DNA from: Prolixibacteraceae bacterium | GTDB lineage: Bacteria; Bacteroidota; Bacteroidia; Bacteroidales; Prolixibacteraceae | Length of the DNA stretch: 7,743 bases | Direction: 5' to 3' | Assembly: GCA_016930735.1 (NCBI GenBank) | Contig: JAFGGF010000311.1 | Span: forward strand, 1-7,743 | Shown: in pieces, positions 1 to 6,846 of the stretch | Position numbering within the stretch: position 1 is the first letter of the stretch | Layout: each line of letters opens with the position of its first letter | Translations under genes and position numbers: made by a program | The notes under the pieces: model-generated | What the model was told of the DNA's origin: nothing | The model's input: only the letters and a program-made list of their open reading frames with translations | Databases searched by the model: none

Positions 1-2
1 AA

Positions 3-926
3 TTATCAGGTAAGGTGAACAATGGAGAAATAGTTCCGATACTGATTACACAGGGAACACTTTATCCGGAAGGCAGGATGCAGAACATCCGTATAAAAGG
101 GATTGATCCGAAACAGAAGATACTAATGTTGCCAACCAACAAATTGGATACGGCTGTAAACGCAATCCCTGCAATTATTGGCGGAGGAATGGCAAAGGCA
201 AATAAAATCGAAAAAGGTGATTATATTACACTGCAATGGCGTGATGTTAATGGCACATTCGATGCTGCCGATATCCTTATTATGGAGATATTTTCAACAA
301 ATGTACCTGCTGTTGATAACGGACAGGTATGGATTGCCCTTGATAAGCTTCAAAAAATGATGCTGATGCCGAATGAAGCAACAATCCTGACCTGGTCCGG
401 CGGTGAAGCTGAACACCCGGTAATAGGACAATGGGTATTTAAAGATGTAAATGAACTGACAGCCGATATTACCGAAATGATTAAGACAAAATCAGTGGGG
501 CAGTCGGTATTTTACATTATTTTACTCTTACTGGCCATGCTCGCTATTTTCGATACCCAGGTACTTTCAATTTTCAGGAGGCAAAAAGAAATAGGGACGT
601 ATGTAGCATTAGGATATACAAGGAAAGAAGTTGTAGGGCTTTTCACAGTGGAAGGGGCGATGCATTCGGTGCTTGCCGCAATTGTATCTGCTATATACGG
701 AATTCCTTTTTTAATCTGGCAGGCCAAAGTAGGATGGACCTTACCTGTAGATGCCAGTGATTATGGGATGGCTATGGCACAAACGCTTTACCCTGTTTAC
801 AGTTTCGGGCTTGTTATTGGAACAATCCTGATTGTTTTGCTTATAACTACAGCAGTAAGTTACTGGCCTTCCAGGAAAATTGCTAAAATGAATCCAACAG
901 AAGCATTAAGGGGGAGAATACAATGA
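3..926 (+). CDS. ABC transporter permease, FtsX/MacB (LolC/E-like) family, 5'-truncated by window edge
   Basis: This is the C-terminal part of an inner-membrane permease. The frame is open from base 3 to the window edge, so the true start lies upstream and the GTG at 15 is only an internal codon. About 307 residues are visible. The first ~160 residues are soluble and resemble the periplasmic MacB-type domain that sits between the first and second membrane segments. Three hydrophobic segments follow, encoded at roughly 501-565, 650-722 and 792-870, in the usual FtsX layout. The cytoplasmic stretch FRRQKEIGTYVALGYTRKEV after the first of these is the typical coupling region that contacts the ATPase. 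The protein ends in the family hallmark NPTEALRGR. It overlaps the next permease by four bases (ATGA), so the two are translationally coupled. With the LolA-like gene downstream, a lipoprotein-release or related export role is inferred. The partner ATPase is not in the window. Confidence 0.9.
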   Translation, partial: LSGKVNNGEIVPILITQGTLYPEGRMQNIRIKGIDPKQKILMLPTNKLDTAVNAIPAIIGGGMAKANKIEKGDYITLQWRDVNGTFDAADILIMEIFSTNVPAVDNGQVWIALDKLQKMMLMPNEATILTWSGGEAEHPVIGQWVFKDVNELTADITEMIKTKSVGQSVFYIILLLLAMLAIFDTQVLSIFRRQKEIGTYVALGYTRKEVVGLFTVEGAMHSVLAAIVSAIYGIPFLIWQAKVGWTLPVDASDYGMAMAQTLYPVYSFGLVIGTILIVLLITTAVSYWPSRKIAKMNPTEALRGRIQ

Positions 927-2197
927 TTAAGTTTTTATTGATAGGATTATTGCGGGACAAGGGCAGGAGCCTTGTCCCGGTTTTGGTTGTAGCCACAGGA
1001 GTAATGCTCTGTGTATTTATGCATGCATATGTATCGGGTATTATGGGTGAAACCATTGAAATGAATGCCAAATTTACAACCGGGCATGTAAAAATTATGA
1101 CAAAAGCATACTCCGATAATATTGACCAGGTTCCCAACGACCTGGCATTAATGGACGTATCAGCCCTGATGGGCGATCTCAAAAATGAATATCAACAAAT
1201 GGAATGGGTGCCAAGGATTAAATTCGGTGGATTGATTGATGCACCGGATCAAAATGGCGAAACCAAAGCCCAAGGACCAGCAATGGGATTGGGGCTCGAC
1301 CTTTTGTCTGGAAACAGTAGCGAAAAAGAGCGTTTAAAAATTCAGGAATCGTTGGTTAGGGGTGCCATGCCTGAAAAACAAGGCGAAATTCTGCTAAGTG
1401 AGGAATTTTCACAAAAACTGAAAGTCAATCCGGGAAATGAAATTACTCTGATCGGTTCCACTATGAACGGAAGCATGACGATGTATAATTTTATTGTTGC
1501 TGGCACTATACGTTTTGGCAGTTCTGTTCTCGACAGAGGGACTGTAATTGCCGATCTGGAAGATGCAAGGCTAGCCCTCGACATGGTTGATGCTGCCGGT
1601 GAGATTGTCGGATATTTTAAAACCGGTTATTACAATCAGGATAAAGCCGCCGGAGTTGTCCAAAAATTTAACTCTGAAAATTATGATCCTGAAAATGAAT
1701 ATTCTCCATTTATGCTCAGTTTAAAGGATCAGGATAATATGTCATTATTTGTCGATATGTCGGAATATATGGTTTGGCTGGTAACTTTTATATTTATAAT
1801 TGCTATGTCGCTGGTTTTATGGAATGCAGGCCTGCTTGGTGGATTACGCCGATATGGTGAAATGGGTGTCCGACTGGCCATTGGCGAGGAAAAAAAGCAT
1901 GTTTATTTTACCATGATCGCCGAATCGGTAATGATCGGGATTATGGGTTCAATCCTTGGTACTGTCCTGGGGCTGTTTTTTGCTTTCCTGATTCAGCATT
2001 ACGGAATCGATATCAGCAGCATGATGGAAGGAGCTTCAATATTGATGCCTTCGAAAATACGGGCACATATCACTCCTGTTGATTTTTACATCGGTTTTGT
2101 GCCCGGTATAATATCAACAGTTATAGGAACCGCTCTTTCGGGAATAGGAATATTTAAACGAAAAACAGCACAATTATTTAAAGAACTTGAAACATAA
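923..2197 (+). CDS. ABC transporter permease, FtsX family (second subunit)
   Basis: This 424-residue FtsX-type permease is complete. The ATG at 923 overlaps the stop of the upstream permease (ATGA), which fixes the start and indicates one operon. An N-terminal membrane segment lies at about residues 17-40. It is followed by a ~240-residue periplasmic domain and three C-terminal membrane segments near 283-304, 334-356 and 388-410. The loop RRYGEMGVRLAIGEEKKHV after the second segment is the usual FtsX cytoplasmic coupling motif. The C-terminus (KTAQLFKELET) is a degenerate version of the TEALR ending seen in its neighbour. Two different permeases in tandem suggest a heterodimer, as in LolCE. 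The substrate cannot be read from sequence. Lipoprotein sorting is favoured because a LolA-like periplasmic protein follows, but export of another hydrophobic molecule is possible. Confidence 0.92.
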   Translation: MIKFLLIGLLRDKGRSLVPVLVVATGVMLCVFMHAYVSGIMGETIEMNAKFTTGHVKIMTKAYSDNIDQVPNDLALMDVSALMGDLKNEYQQMEWVPRIKFGGLIDAPDQNGETKAQGPAMGLGLDLLSGNSSEKERLKIQESLVRGAMPEKQGEILLSEEFSQKLKVNPGNEITLIGSTMNGSMTMYNFIVAGTIRFGSSVLDRGTVIADLEDARLALDMVDAAGEIVGYFKTGYYNQDKAAGVVQKFNSENYDPENEYSPFMLSLKDQDNMSLFVDMSEYMVWLVTFIFIIAMSLVLWNAGLLGGLRRYGEMGVRLAIGEEKKHVYFTMIAESVMIGIMGSILGTVLGLFFAFLIQHYGIDISSMMEGASILMPSKIRAHITPVDFYIGFVPGIISTVIGTALSGIGIFKRKTAQLFKELET

Positions 2198-2200
2198 TTA

Positions 2201-2270
2201 AGTTATGAGTTATAAGTCGTGAGTTTCAGGAAAACTTAAACTCGTAACTCGCAGCTCGAAACTATAAACT
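2201..2270. repeat. Intergenic inverted repeat built of 7-base units
   Basis: Just after the second permease, the sequence reads as 7-base units AGTTATG, AGTTATA, AGTCGTG, AGTTT. After a short loop come their inverted counterparts AAACTCG, TAACTCG, CAGCTCG, AAACTAT. The two sides can fold into a long imperfect stem-loop: GAGTTT at 2221-2226 pairs with AAACTC at 2238-2243, and pairing with wobbles and mismatches continues to 2201/2263. No T-tract follows, so it is not a classic terminator on the + strand. It could stabilise the permease mRNA, separate expression of the permeases from the LolA-like gene, or be a dispersed repeat. The next ~100 bases (2271-2372) hold only decayed echoes such as CGAGT copies at 2309 and 2330 and the inverted pair GCATGA/TCATGC (2287-2292, 2325-2330). 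No open frame is supported there. Confidence 0.7.
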
Positions 2271-2372
2271 AATAAAAATGAAACGAGCATGACAAAAATT
2301 GACTCACACGAGTATTATTAAAATTCATGCGAGTTCCATCTTGTACGATAAAAAACTAACAATTTTAATAAG

Positions 2373-3107
2373 ATGAAATCAATTATAACATTTATATTAA
2401 CAGCAATAATAGCAATTAGCTACGGACAACCGGATGCAAATGAAATTATCGACAGAGTTGACCGTAACATGTCGTCTGAAAACCGTGTATTTGAATCTTC
2501 CATGACAATCCACGGTAAACGTAACAGCCGTACAATTACATCCATGTCTTATTCTGTAGGTGATAAAAAATCGTTCACCGAATACCTGTCGCCTGCGCGT
2601 GAACAGGGAACCAAGATGCTTAAACTGGAGGATCAGTTGTGGATTTATTCTCCTTCCACTGACCGTATAATAGAGATTTCAGGGCATATGCTGCGCCAAT
2701 CAGTTATGGGCTCCGATTTGTCGTATGAGGACATGATGGACGACCGCAAATTAACTGATCTGTATAATGCCAGTGTTATAGGGAATGAGGAAGTTGACGG
2801 CAGGCAAACCTGGGTGTTGGAATTAAAAGCAAAAGTCGACGATGTGGCTTATGCAACGAGGAAAGTCTGGATTGATACCGAAAGGTATGTGCCCTTAAAA
2901 GAAGAATTATTTGCTAAAAGCGGGCAACTGCTGAAACGGTCTGTTTTAAGCGATGTTGTTCAGGTTCAGGGGCGCTGGTTCCCACGTGTGATTGTATATA
3001 AGGATATGCTTAAGCAAGGCGATGGCACAGAATTTAAAATTACAAGCATAAAATTTAACCAGGAAATTGACGAGTATCTGTTCAGTAAGGCTGCATTAAA
3101 ACAATAG
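2373..3107 (+). CDS. Secreted LolA-like outer-membrane lipoprotein-sorting protein
   Basis: This 244-residue exported protein begins with a signal peptide: MK, then a hydrophobic run to residue ~15, with probable cleavage after SYG before Q19. The mature part matches the LolA-like family described from treponemal TP_0789 (Pfam LolA_like) by my recognition of its pattern. Typical stretches are the TKMLKLEDQLWIYSPSTDRI strand pair, the GSDLSYEDMM motif, and the KVWIDTERYVPLKEELF strand near residues 168-184. These proteins form an open half-barrel that shields acyl chains. The expected job is to carry lipoproteins or another lipidic cargo across the periplasm after release by the ABC permeases upstream. 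The same gene order (permease, permease, LolA-like) supports this. The 175-base gap to the permeases carries an inverted repeat, so the gene may be expressed separately. Start ATG 2373 is the one that gives the signal peptide. Confidence 0.85.
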   Translation: MKSIITFILTAIIAISYGQPDANEIIDRVDRNMSSENRVFESSMTIHGKRNSRTITSMSYSVGDKKSFTEYLSPAREQGTKMLKLEDQLWIYSPSTDRIIEISGHMLRQSVMGSDLSYEDMMDDRKLTDLYNASVIGNEEVDGRQTWVLELKAKVDDVAYATRKVWIDTERYVPLKEELFAKSGQLLKRSVLSDVVQVQGRWFPRVIVYKDMLKQGDGTEFKITSIKFNQEIDEYLFSKAALKQ

Positions 3108-3162
3108 CCCGATTTTGTTTTAGATACAATATTTTGAAACATAAGGATTTAATTAACGTATG

Positions 3163-3197
3163 GGTGTTTGATTATTAATTATTTAATCAACCACACC
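3163..3197 (+). promoter_or_regulatory. Stem-loop abutting the SIR2-like start codon
   Basis: GGTGT (3163-3167) followed by TTGATTA (3168-3174) pairs with TAATCAA (3184-3190) and ACACC (3193-3197). The loop is 9 bases and there is a 2-base bulge (CC, 3191-3192). The last paired base directly precedes ATG 3198. This gives 12 base pairs positioned to bury the ribosome landing area, so it could dampen translation of the SIR2-like gene. As DNA it could equally be an operator. Pairing is seen in the sequence; the regulatory role is inferred. Confidence 0.45.
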
Positions 3198-4349
3198 ATG
3201 CCAAATATTAATCCTGAAATCAAAAAAATCTGTCGTGAAAATTTTAAAAAAAGAAACATAACGCTCTATCTGGGGGCTGGCGTATCAGTCGATAACAATC
3301 TTCCTTCCTGGGAAAAACTGGTGCTTGCCATGTATTTTTCTACAATAAGTAAACAAAAATTGGGGGGTATGCGCCCATACTCAAACTATTTATATGCGAT
3401 TGCTGAATGGTATCTTAAATACAGTTCCGAACCATTGGAAATTACTGCCAGAAAGCTTCAAAAATACTACGATACGGAAAATGATGATAATGAATTTATT
3501 GAATTACTACATACGACTCTTTATGGTAGCATGTTAGAACATGAAAATATTCCTTATGGATTTATAGATGGTGGCTTTATAAGATTGCAAAATCATACTT
3601 TGGATATTATAACAAAATTATGTGAATTACCGCAAAAAGGTGTAGATTCAGTCATAACATATAATTATGATAATCTTCTGGAGATTGCATTACAAGAATT
3701 GCCATGTAAATCAATATTTAAAAAAGAACAGGTCTTTAAGGATGAATTACCGGTTTTTCATGTGCATGGATTTATTCCGTTGGATATAAATGCAGAAAGG
3801 TCAATGGGAAAAGACTTGGTATTTACTGAAGATAAATACCACGAAATATCTAATAATCCTTATAATTGGTCAAGTCTGGTTCAGGTGCAAAAAATGTGCA
3901 ATTCTGTAGGTATTATGATCGGTTTATCGCTTTCTGACCGCAACATGAGAAGACTTCTGGATGCAGTCAGGAATTCACCCGTACATAATCGTAATTTTGC
4001 CCTGCTACAGATTCCGGATAAAAATCCACCCGAAGAAAAAATAATAAATGAAATTCATGAAAGAGCTAAGGAGTTATTATACAAATTTAAGGGTAGTGGT
4101 ATAAAAAGTGAACAGGATGAGCATGGAAGTATTTTTACAAAATCTGAATTGGCAGGAGTGAAGTCAAATAGGATGGGCGTAAAAGGACAACCAATTTATC
4201 AAATTCAGATTTCTGATATAATAAAGGAAGTAAAAATCCTTGAACAAGGCCAGCAGGAATTTGTTTTAAAACAATTGGGCATTGAGCCGATCTGGTTCGA
4301 AGAATTTAATCAAATACCTCAGATTTTAAGAGAATTGTTTATAGATTAA
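3198..4349 (+). CDS. SIR2-like (sirtuin-fold) domain protein, candidate NAD-hydrolysing defence effector
   Basis: This 383-residue soluble protein has a SIR2-like Rossmann domain. Visible motifs, numbered from ATG 3198, are the NAD-binding LYLGAGVS (23-30) with NNLPSWEKL after it, ITYNYDNLLE (153-162, with N156 and D158), and VFHVHG (186-191), where the histidine before glycine, H190, is the expected catalytic base. LVFTEDKYH (207-215) and GLSLSDRNMRRLL (242-254) follow. This set matches SIR2_2-type proteins of bacterial immunity (ThsA, DSR, SIR2-APAZ, SIR2-HerA), most of which degrade NAD+ rather than deacetylate proteins. The last ~120 residues match nothing I recognise and may sense or oligomerise. 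No membrane segment, Argonaute, HerA or TIR partner is adjacent. ATG 3198 is preferred over TTG 3168, because the TTG lies inside the stem-loop and adds residues unlike the family. The gene is A/T-rich compared with its left neighbours and converges on the RNase H gene. NADase activity is inferred. Confidence 0.85.
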   Translation: MPNINPEIKKICRENFKKRNITLYLGAGVSVDNNLPSWEKLVLAMYFSTISKQKLGGMRPYSNYLYAIAEWYLKYSSEPLEITARKLQKYYDTENDDNEFIELLHTTLYGSMLEHENIPYGFIDGGFIRLQNHTLDIITKLCELPQKGVDSVITYNYDNLLEIALQELPCKSIFKKEQVFKDELPVFHVHGFIPLDINAERSMGKDLVFTEDKYHEISNNPYNWSSLVQVQKMCNSVGIMIGLSLSDRNMRRLLDAVRNSPVHNRNFALLQIPDKNPPEEKIINEIHERAKELLYKFKGSGIKSEQDEHGSIFTKSELAGVKSNRMGVKGQPIYQIQISDIIKEVKILEQGQQEFVLKQLGIEPIWFEEFNQIPQILRELFID

Positions 4350-4836
4350 TTTTATCTTTTTTGCCAGAATTTCTAACCGCTTTCCTGGCTGCCCGGTCAA
4401 CCAAAGTAAAAATTCCGGCAATTTTATCTTTTTGTTTTGACTGCTGATGACCCTTTACTTTTTTGATCTCACAATCCAGACAATCTGTAATCCAATAAAA
4501 TTCCCGGTAAAATTCAGCATTATTTATTATCCGGTTATTTTTTGAGCGATAGTTATTTTCTTCCAGCCTCTTACGTCTGTTTTTTAATTTCGCTATATTT
4601 TGAGAGTCCGTATAAATAATTATTTTTTTGCATGAGGGCTCAAGTTTACTCAAAGCCCAAATCAAGGTTTGTATTTCAAGTTTTACAGATGTTGTATTTT
4701 CAATTTTTTTTATTCGAATATCCTTTTTAAATTCTTCAATTGAATGATCCTCGTCGGTAACAATAAGGCAGGCTCCAAAACCTGTTTTTGTTTTTGTATT
4801 TACACTTCCATCGGTAAACACCATGATAGTTTCCAT
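4339..4836 (-). CDS. RNase HI-like ribonuclease
   Basis: This 165-residue protein has an RNase H fold and should cut the RNA strand of RNA-DNA hybrids (R-loops, primers) using two metal ions. All catalytic positions are present: D9 in FTDGS, E54 in VKLEIQTLIWAL, D77 in YTDSQ, and D147 in LVDRAAR. The flexible-loop histidine H130 in KGHQQ is also there. Residues ~85-106 (KNRRKRLEENNYRSKNN) form a basic substrate-binding insertion. There is no viroplasmin domain at the N-terminus and no reverse-transcriptase domain, so it is a free-standing enzyme. It starts 9 bases after the RluA-like stop, suggesting cotranscription, and its stop region overlaps the SIR2-like gene tail-to-tail by 11 bases. 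It is very A/T-rich: bases 4681-4740 have about 18% G+C by hand count. Whether it is the cell's main RNase HI or an accessory copy cannot be told. Confidence 0.85.
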   Translation of the reverse strand: METIMVFTDGSVNTKTKTGFGACLIVTDEDHSIEEFKKDIRIKKIENTTSVKLEIQTLIWALSKLEPSCKKIIIYTDSQNIAKLKNRRKRLEENNYRSKNNRIINNAEFYREFYWITDCLDCEIKKVKGHQQSKQKDKIAGIFTLVDRAARKAVRNSGKKDKINL

Positions 4837-4845
4837 TTTTTAAGA

Positions 4846-5745
4846 TTAAAATAACCGTTGAAAAACCCGCGGAACTTTTGATTCAAATTCCATCTTTTTT
4901 CCTGATGCAGGATGTATAAAAGAAAGGCTTTGTGCATGCAATCCCAACCTTTTAACAGGGTGTGTCGCTGCCCCGTACTTTTTATCACCGATTATTGGGT
5001 GCCCTATATCTTTCATATGCACCCTTATCTGGTTTTTCCTACCTGTTTCAAGGTTCAACTTTAAAAGTGTAAAATTCCTGTTTTTTTTCACTACTTTATA
5101 GTGGGTTACAGCTTTTTGCCCTTTTCCGGGTTCAGGTGATGAAATCATTTTAAAATTCCCCCCTTCTGAGAGCCAGGAAGTAACTGTTCCTTCAGGTTCG
5201 TTAACTTCCCCTTCAACAACAGCTACATATGACCTTTCAATAACAGTATCGGTCCATGATTCCTGAAGCTTATGTTTTATGGTTTCATTTTTGGCAAATA
5301 CCATTATTCCTGATGTTTCCCTGTCGAGACGGTGGACAATGAATATTTTATTGAACGGATCCTGCCTCTTAACATGCCTGCTTAACAGGCTGTAAGCCGT
5401 TTTCTGCTTTTCTTTTTCGGTAGCTACAGACAGCAGCCCTGCCTGTTTGTCAATTACAATAAGGTGATGGTCCTCATATACAATGGTATATTCAAGGAAG
5501 GCTTTTTCACGGGGAATTCTTTCTTTGCTAATTTCAATCTTTTGCCCGGCAGTCAAAGGGTGGTTGTATTGTGTTATAACCTGCCCATCAACAATAACCT
5601 GCTTGTTTTTCAGAAACGATTTTATATTATTCCTGCTTTTATGCGGGAATGCTGAAATAAGAAATTCCATAAGAATCGTTTTTTCCCTGACCGGGATGGA
5701 AAGGTTTTTTCCCGGTTTCTCACCATTTTTAGTTTTTTGGTCCAT
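4846..5745 (-). CDS. RluA-family 23S rRNA/tRNA pseudouridine synthase with S4 domain
   Basis: This enzyme isomerises specific uridines in RNA to pseudouridine in the cytoplasm. It has 299 residues from ATG 5745. An S4 RNA-binding domain spans about residues 22-73 (SRNNIKSFLKNKQVIVDGQ). The catalytic domain follows with YEDHHLIVIDKQAGLLS near 90-106 and the hallmark HRLDRETSG (138-146), where D141 is the catalytic aspartate. The C-terminal LETGRKNQIRVHM and GHPIIGDKKYGA stretch is also typical of the RluA family. An in-frame TTG at 5775 would add ten residues (TSIISFSLH...), but they resemble no family N-terminus, so the ATG is chosen. The RNase H gene follows after 9 bases. The exact target nucleotide cannot be assigned, since RluC/RluD/RluA-type members share these motifs. 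Its base composition is closer to the permeases than to the RNase H or SIR2 genes. Confidence 0.92.
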   Translation of the reverse strand: MDQKTKNGEKPGKNLSIPVREKTILMEFLISAFPHKSRNNIKSFLKNKQVIVDGQVITQYNHPLTAGQKIEISKERIPREKAFLEYTIVYEDHHLIVIDKQAGLLSVATEKEKQKTAYSLLSRHVKRQDPFNKIFIVHRLDRETSGIMVFAKNETIKHKLQESWTDTVIERSYVAVVEGEVNEPEGTVTSWLSEGGNFKMISSPEPGKGQKAVTHYKVVKKNRNFTLLKLNLETGRKNQIRVHMKDIGHPIIGDKKYGAATHPVKRLGLHAQSLSFIHPASGKKMEFESKVPRVFQRLF

Positions 5746-5878
5746 ATGAAGACTAAATGAAATAATTGATGTCAAAAATACATAATTAACTAATGCTGAA
5801 ATAATACAATATGCTGAAGTATAAAAATTATTTCGGTATAATATTTCGTAATTTTATCCATATAAAACTGAAAATATT

Positions 5879-6616
5879 ATGAAATACTTTCCTTTATTCC
5901 TGCTTATTAATACTCTGATAGTATGTAGTTGTTCCAATAATAAAAGTAATCCACAGATGGAAGGCGAAAAGATTCAGGCAGACAGCATTGTTATTTTAAA
6001 AAGGGCATTTGAAAATAATCCTGATGTAACTGAATATGAAATTCCGGTATTCAGGAATAATACCAACATGAAACATGGTATAGTTAAAAGATATTACCAG
6101 CATGGAAGCCTTTACTCAGAAATTCCATATTCATATGGACTTCGCGAAGGTATTGCATATACTTATTATCCGGCATTGAAAGGCATGGAACCTGTTATAT
6201 GGAAAGAACAGCCATATCGGAAAAATAAACTTGAAGGAATTTGCAGGAGGTATCATAAAAATGGAAATCTGCAGGCTGAATATGAATACAAAGAGGGATT
6301 ACCTGCAATCGGCCTTAAAGAATTTAAAGATTCCGGTATTGCTGTAAAACTTCCTCAATTAATTGTAGAAACCAATAAATTAAACTCAAATCTTTATATA
6401 ACAGCCAGGCTTTCCAATAATTCAAAAAAAGTTGATTACTATATTGGAGAACTATTTGAAGGTAAATATTTACCTGCGAAATTGAAGGGATTGCAGATCA
6501 GAGATGGTGTAGGGGAAGTATTGGTTCCGCTTACAACCAAAAGTATTACAATAACAGCAACATACACTACACAATACCAAAATAAATATATTGTTTCAAA
6601 AACAATTATATTATAA
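5879..6616 (+). CDS. MORN-repeat lipoprotein of unknown function
   Basis: This 245-residue protein has a lipoprotein signal: MK, a hydrophobic run, and VCSC with likely lipidation at C18, followed by SNNKSN. The middle (about residues 63-150) contains MORN_2-type repeats of the pattern G-x-x-x-x-Y-x-x-x-G-x-L: HGIVKRYYQHGSLYSE, REGIAYTYY, and LEGICRRYHKNGNLQAEYEY. Databases often label such proteins 'YwqK-like antitoxin', a name I would not rely on. The last ~85 residues look like a beta-sandwich (LIVETNKLNSNLYITARLS... SITITATYTTQYQNKY). It is expected on a membrane facing the periplasm or the surface. The gene is divergent from the RluA-like gene, with 133 bases between, and stands alone. 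Function is unknown. The 5746-5878 region contains the promoter by position, but no convincing Bacteroidota -33/-7 pair was found. Confidence 0.85.
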   Translation: MKYFPLFLLINTLIVCSCSNNKSNPQMEGEKIQADSIVILKRAFENNPDVTEYEIPVFRNNTNMKHGIVKRYYQHGSLYSEIPYSYGLREGIAYTYYPALKGMEPVIWKEQPYRKNKLEGICRRYHKNGNLQAEYEYKEGLPAIGLKEFKDSGIAVKLPQLIVETNKLNSNLYITARLSNNSKKVDYYIGELFEGKYLPAKLKGLQIRDGVGEVLVPLTTKSITITATYTTQYQNKYIVSKTIIL

Positions 6617-6657
6617 ATTACTCGAAACCAAATTGTTATAATTTAAAAAATCTAAAT

Positions 6658-6822
6658 TTACACTGTTTGCCAACGTGTTGTATTTCGATAATTTTCCAGA
6701 TATTCAATATAATCTGAATTTTCAACTTCGGGTTCATTTGTAACAGAATTAACATTATTTATAAAGAAATTTTTCTTTATAAAAGAACCTGTTTCTACTT
6801 GTCTGAATTTGAAACTTTTCAT
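6658..6822 (-). CDS. Small hypothetical protein (54 residues) downstream of rex
   Basis: An ATG at 6822 opens a frame of 54 codons ending in TAA at 6658. It begins MKSFKFRQVETGSF and ends YLENYRNTTRWQTV. It lies on the same strand as rex, 24 bases after the rex stop, with an A/T-rich stretch just before the ATG, as is common for Bacteroidota starts. The N-terminal half is basic (KSFKFRQ, IKK) and the C-terminal half acidic and aromatic, which is reasonable for a real small protein. There is no signal peptide, membrane segment or cysteine. I recognise no family. The frame is short and A/T-rich, so chance is possible, and a palindrome matching the one upstream of rex lies within its first third. 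Confidence 0.4.
   Translation of the reverse strand: MKSFKFRQVETGSFIKKNFFINNVNSVTNEPEVENSDYIEYLENYRNTTRWQTV
6758..6783. promoter_or_regulatory. Palindrome, second copy of the rex-upstream element
   Basis: The arms TTTATAAAGAA (6758-6768) and TTCTTTATAAA (6773-6783) are perfect inverted copies with the 4-base spacer ATTT. The core TATAAAGAA/TTCTTTATA with a 4-base spacer is identical in arms and spacing to the element at 7537-7558 upstream of rex. It sits about 65 bases after the rex stop, inside the small frame, with no T-tract on either side, so it is unlikely to be a terminator. A protein-binding site is inferred. Confidence 0.5.
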
Positions 6823-6846
6823 TTTAAATAGTTTTTAATAAGAAAA

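Noticed and set aside
3168..3197. TTG start at 3168 giving ten extra residues on the SIR2-like protein
   Set aside because: The extra residues (IINYLINHT) are encoded by the stem-loop and resemble no SIR2-like N-terminus; ATG 3198 is a better start.
4339..4836. RNase H domain as a remnant of a retroelement or retron
   Set aside because: It is a complete free-standing RNase HI-like protein with all catalytic residues; no reverse transcriptase motif, terminal repeat or msr/msd-like region is present.
5746..5775. TTG start at 5775 for the RluA-like protein
   Set aside because: The ATG at 5745 gives the normal N-terminus ahead of the S4 domain, and TTG starts are rare.
5648..5818. Repeats of AATGCTGAAATAA at 5648 and 5792, with ATGCTGAA again at 5811
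   Set aside because: One copy is inside the RluA-like coding sequence, there is no symmetry or regular spacing, and no function suggests itself. It was noted as a possible short duplication only.
5829..5856. Bacteroidota -33/-7 promoter for the MORN lipoprotein (TTTCG at 5831-5835, TAATTTTA at 5849-5856)
   Set aside because: The boxes are 13 bases apart instead of about 19-20, and neither matches the consensus fully.
6759..6782. The palindrome after rex as a transcription terminator
   Set aside because: It is A/T-only with no T-tract following on either strand, and it lies within an open frame; its exact match to the rex-upstream element favours a protein site.
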